DNA of 7,564 nt, taken from positions 1-7,564 of the forward strand of contig JALSYJ010000301.1 in assembly GCA_027071965.1 (NCBI GenBank), written 5' to 3'. A program made the position numbers and the translations under genes. Under the pieces are notes generated by a model that was not told the origin of the DNA, did no database searches, and was given only the letters and a program-made list of their open reading frames with translations. Source of the DNA: Robiginitomaculum sp. GTDB lineage: Bacteria; Pseudomonadota; Alphaproteobacteria; Caulobacterales; Maricaulaceae. The stretch's first letter is position 1. Every line of letters starts with the position of its first letter. Of the stretch, positions 6,019 to 7,564 are shown in pieces.

Positions 6019-6321
6019 ATGCAAACCTCACCATTGCAAGAAATAGAACAAAATGTAGATCAGGCCGCTGCCTTATTGCAGGCGATGAGCAACCCAAAGC
6101 GGTTGCTGGTCTTGTGTATTTTAGCTGAGGGTGAGTGCTCGGTGGGGGCTTTGGCAAAACAGGTGGATTTAAGCCAGTCTGCACTGTCACAGCATTTGGC
6201 CAGATTGCGTGATGATGGCTTTGTTACCACCCGTCGTGAGGCCCAAACCGTGTATTACTCGGTAACTGGCGAGGAAGTTCAGGCGGTTTTGCACGCACTG
6301 CATGGCCTTTATTGTTCTTAA
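6019..6321 (+). CDS. ArsR-family persulfide-responsive repressor (BigR/SqrR-like)
   Basis: A 100-residue winged-helix repressor of the ArsR family. The HTH lies at about 41-66 with recognition helix LSQSALSQHLARLR (51-64), and the wing is TTRREAQTVYYSV (70-82). Two cysteines fall where BigR/SqrR keep their redox pair: C33 in VLCILAEGE and C99 in the terminal LYCS. In those proteins sulfide or persulfide links the pair by a polysulfide bridge and releases the DNA. A third cysteine, C40, is extra. The N-terminus SNPKRLLVLC matches the family's S(H/N)PxRL block. It is divergent from the persulfide dioxygenase operon, which supports the assignment. Just ahead, ATGAGTAAACCCTAA (6003-6017) could be a four-codon leader, but without a ribosome binding site it is probably chance. 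Confidence 0.9.
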   Translation: MQTSPLQEIEQNVDQAAALLQAMSNPKRLLVLCILAEGECSVGALAKQVDLSQSALSQHLARLRDDGFVTTRREAQTVYYSVTGEEVQAVLHALHGLYCS

Positions 6322-6470
6322 TATGCAGGACGCAAGCCTAAACCCCGCCTGAAACGTTTTCCCTTCGAAGCCCAAAAGCGGCACCTTGAAGGTTGAGGTG
6401 GAGAAATGGCCCCCAACAAGGGTCAGTGGCTAAGGTCACCGCAAATTTTCGCTGTCCCTTGAGTGATACT

Positions 6471-6558
6471 TGTAACACCCTGTAATTACACCAAAAAAGT
6501 ACTTGATGGTAATAAAGTGCCCCTAAAATTACCCTTAAGGATACCGGCTGACCCTTAA
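6471..6558. repeat. Cluster of short palindromes and direct repeats
   Basis: The cluster contains a perfect palindrome TGTAATTACA (6481-6490) preceded at 10 bp by another TGTAA (6471-6475). GGTAAT (6508-6513) and ATTACC (6528-6533) form an inverted repeat with a 14-bp spacer. CCTTAAGG (6533-6540) is a perfect palindrome, and ACCCTTAA is repeated at 6531-6538 and 6551-6558, period 20 bp. A related CCCTAA starts at 6521, about one helical turn before the first ACCCTTAA. A weak promoter-like pair TTGATG (6503-6508) / TAAAAT (6524-6529) lies inside, with a short 15-bp spacer. The arrangement looks like operator DNA or the folded part of an RNA. Confidence 0.4.
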
Positions 6559-6576
6559 AGCATGAGGATAAGTGCA

Positions 6577-6681
6577 ATGGATGCCCGCACTTGCCAGAGC
6601 TGTTATAATAAGGGGGTTGGGGTGCTGCGCGCCCAAAACAGACGCTCTTTGACAGGTAAATATTTATTAAAAGCCTTATAA
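6577..6681 (+). CDS. Possible small protein, 34 residues, CxxC motif
   Basis: The ATG at 6577 has GAGGA (6564-6568) eight bases upstream, one of the better ribosome binding sites in the window. It opens a 34-codon frame ending in TAA. The product starts MDARTCQSCYNKG and ends basic (RRSLTGKYLLKAL); C6 and C9 form a CxxC pair. An in-frame ATG at 6562 would add five residues but lacks a ribosome binding site. The frame overlaps the extended -10 and the boxA-like element, so both readings cannot easily be right. I recognise no family. Short frames arise by chance, and the case rests on the ribosome binding site and the repeat cluster just upstream. Confidence 0.25.
   Translation: MDARTCQSCYNKGVGVLRAQNRRSLTGKYLLKAL
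6601..6654 (+). promoter_or_regulatory. Extended -10 promoter and boxA-like antitermination element
   Basis: TGTTATAAT (6601-6609) matches an extended -10 (TGnTATAAT). No good -35 lies at 17 bp, as is tolerated for that promoter type. A transcript starting near 6616 would reach GCTCTTTGACA (6644-6654), which resembles boxA (E. coli core GCTCTTTAACA) as found ahead of 16S rRNA in alphaproteobacteria. No rRNA sequence follows; the next gene is on the other strand. This is either a remnant or relocated rRNA leader, a boxA on another transcript, or chance. Confidence 0.3.
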
Positions 6682-6757
6682 AATAAAAGGTTTTGTGCGA
6701 TGCATTCACTGGCAAACATAGGCTATAACCCAAATGTCTTGTGCGCGACACCGCTTC

Positions 6758-6792
6758 TTTTTCCGCCGGAAAAATCAGAAAACAGTTTTCCG
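6758..6792. terminator. AT-rich inverted repeats at the 3' end of the FkbM gene
   Basis: TTTTTCC (6758-6764) pairs with GGAAAAA (6768-6774) around GCC, and alternatively CGGAAAA (6767-6773) pairs with TTTTCCG (6786-6792) around a 12-base loop. The structures begin a few bases beyond the FkbM stop codon and lie where a transcript from either side would end, so they may act as a bidirectional terminator. The stems are AT-rich and the T tract is part of the stem, so strength is uncertain. Confidence 0.35.
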
Positions 6793-6796
6793 AGGA

Positions 6797-7564
6797 TCAG
6801 GTTTTTTCCAAAACCACATTCATGTGCGATTGAATAATTTGTTCATAGCCATTTTCTTCGGCCAATGCGATACAGTCGGTTTTCCAGGATTCATTTCTTT
6901 CCAGAACTAACAGGCCGGGTAAATCTGTGGCGGGCGTTTGCTTGAAAAATAAGGGCAACACCTGATCTTCTGCGCCTTCAATGTCCATTTTTAAGGCATC
7001 GGCACCGTTCATATTGTGCCGATCAAGTATTTCGGCCAAAGGCAGGGTTTGCACCATAAATTCTTCATCAGCATGTTTCCCGGAGCGCAAATCAAAGCCA
7101 GAGGCGCCCAGGTTGCGCTGTGAGACTTGCATTCGTGCCAGACCTTTCTTGTCAGACACGGCGCAATCTTCATGGATTATGTCAAAACCCGGGTTTGTTA
7201 GCAGATTAAATTGCAGGCGCTGTTTAATTATTGGCTGTGGTTCAATGGCCAGTATTTTGCCCTTAAACTGCGGCTGGGCGGCGACAAAAAGCGAATAAAG
7301 GCCCACATTGGCACCCACATCCACAAATTTGAAGTTGGAATGTATGCGGTGTTGCAGGGCATTACGCTCCTGAACATCAAACTTGTTTGGTGACAACAAG
7401 GCCCGCTTTTCGCATAAATTATCGTTGGGATAGAAGCGAAATTTTGCACCCCACAATCGCACGTCCAGCGGATGTTTCAATCCGGTTAAAACCAGTCGGC
7501 GACAAAATGAGCCCCAAAGACTATCGGGGCGCTTATTGCTTTGCTCAATGGCCCAGGCCTGTAA
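6797..7564 (-). CDS. FkbM-family SAM-dependent methyltransferase (N-terminus outside window)
   Basis: Class I methyltransferase of the FkbM family, usually O-methylating sugars or other hydroxyl groups in polysaccharides or secondary metabolites; the substrate here is unknown. Numbered from the TTG at 7480: SAM-binding loop FVDVGANVGLYSLFVA (52-67), acidic end of strand 2 ILAIEPQP (76-83), ALKMDIEGAE (162-171, the family hallmark) and LLVLERNE (190-197). TTG 7480 need not be the start: the frame stays open for 28 more codons to the window edge, reading LWGSFCRRLVLTGLKHPLDV across it, which looks like genuine protein. The gene is therefore treated as cut at its 5' end. The stop is the TGA at 6799-6797, followed by AT-rich inverted repeats. 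Its link to the sulfur genes is not evident. Confidence 0.88.
   Translation of the reverse strand, partial: LQAWAIEQSNKRPDSLWGSFCRRLVLTGLKHPLDVRLWGAKFRFYPNDNLCEKRALLSPNKFDVQERNALQHRIHSNFKFVDVGANVGLYSLFVAAQPQFKGKILAIEPQPIIKQRLQFNLLTNPGFDIIHEDCAVSDKKGLARMQVSQRNLGASGFDLRSGKHADEEFMVQTLPLAEILDRHNMNGADALKMDIEGAEDQVLPLFFKQTPATDLPGLLVLERNESWKTDCIALAEENGYEQIIQSHMNVVLEKT

Larger units (their letters stand above)
6322..6796. other. 475-bp region without a convincing large gene
   Basis: Between the ArsR gene and the FkbM gene there is no protein I recognise on either strand. The stretch holds a hairpin CACCT/AGGTG (6382-6400), a cluster of short palindromes and CCCTTAA-type repeats (6471-6558), a small plus-strand ORF with a good ribosome binding site (6577-6681), an extended -10 TGTTATAAT (6601-6609), a boxA-like GCTCTTTGACA (6644-6654) and AT-rich inverted repeats before the FkbM stop. 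A minus-strand frame is open from a GTG at 6751 to 6338, but its product is rich in Cys, Trp and Tyr, matches nothing I know and lacks a clear ribosome binding site. The region could be a regulatory zone, a small RNA locus, or a decayed gene. Confidence 0.5.

Noticed and set aside
6406..6462. 18-codon plus-strand frame starting MAPNKGQW after GGTGGAG
   Set aside because: Shine-Dalgarno-like sequence is only two or three bases from the ATG, the frame is very short, and no family is recognisable.
6649..6682. TTGACA (6649-6654) with TATAAA (6677-6682) as a promoter
   Set aside because: The 22-bp spacer is too long for a sigma70 promoter, and the TTGACA is better explained as part of the boxA-like GCTCTTTGACA.
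6338..6751. 137-codon minus-strand open frame between the ArsR and FkbM genes
   Set aside because: GTG start without a clear ribosome binding site, unusual composition (many Cys, Trp, Tyr), no recognisable motif, and it runs across repeats and promoter-like elements. Conservation of the frame in relatives would reopen it.

Overview
The window looks like a chromosomal segment of an alphaproteobacterium of moderate GC content. The evidence is a CpdR-type single-domain receiver, an adjacent ubiE-ubiB pair, an XRE regulator of the kind common in that class, and a BigR/SqrR-like ArsR repressor beside a Blh-type persulfide dioxygenase. No phage, transposon, CRISPR array or rRNA gene is visible. Assignments rest on motifs read by eye; no database search was run.

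Layout from left to right. Positions 11-2344 (+) hold ubiE and ubiB, three bases apart: the C-methyltransferase and the atypical kinase of ubiquinone synthesis. Positions 2373-3754 (-) hold a 122-residue XRE/Cro regulator and an N-formylglutamate amidohydrolase-like enzyme. The enzyme's reading frame clearly continues upstream of its first standard start codon, so its true start is unresolved. Positions 3992-4513 (+) hold cpdR (cell-cycle proteolysis adaptor) and a complete tRNA-Val(GAC) with its own promoter.

Positions 4623-6321 form a sulfur-stress module. A divergent regulator (6019-6321, +) faces a two-gene operon (-) encoding an ETHE1/Blh-like persulfide dioxygenase and a small DUF442/Blh-type sulfurtransferase. 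In the canonical Blh protein these two activities are fused; here they are separate genes. The 82-bp divergent promoter carries a perfect 7-bp inverted repeat whose arms overlap plausible -35 and -10 hexamers in both directions, which suggests joint autoregulation by the ArsR protein.

Positions 6322-6796 are a 475-bp stretch without a convincing large gene. It is dense in short palindromes and repeats, and has a possible 34-codon ORF with a good ribosome binding site, an extended -10 and a boxA-like GCTCTTTGACA. The window ends with an FkbM-family methyltransferase on the minus strand whose frame is open to the right edge, so its N-terminus lies outside.

The main points for follow-up are the start/frameshift problem of the amidohydrolase, the split Blh pair with its operator, the unexplained 6.4-6.8 kb region, and a perfect 20-bp palindrome inside ubiB.
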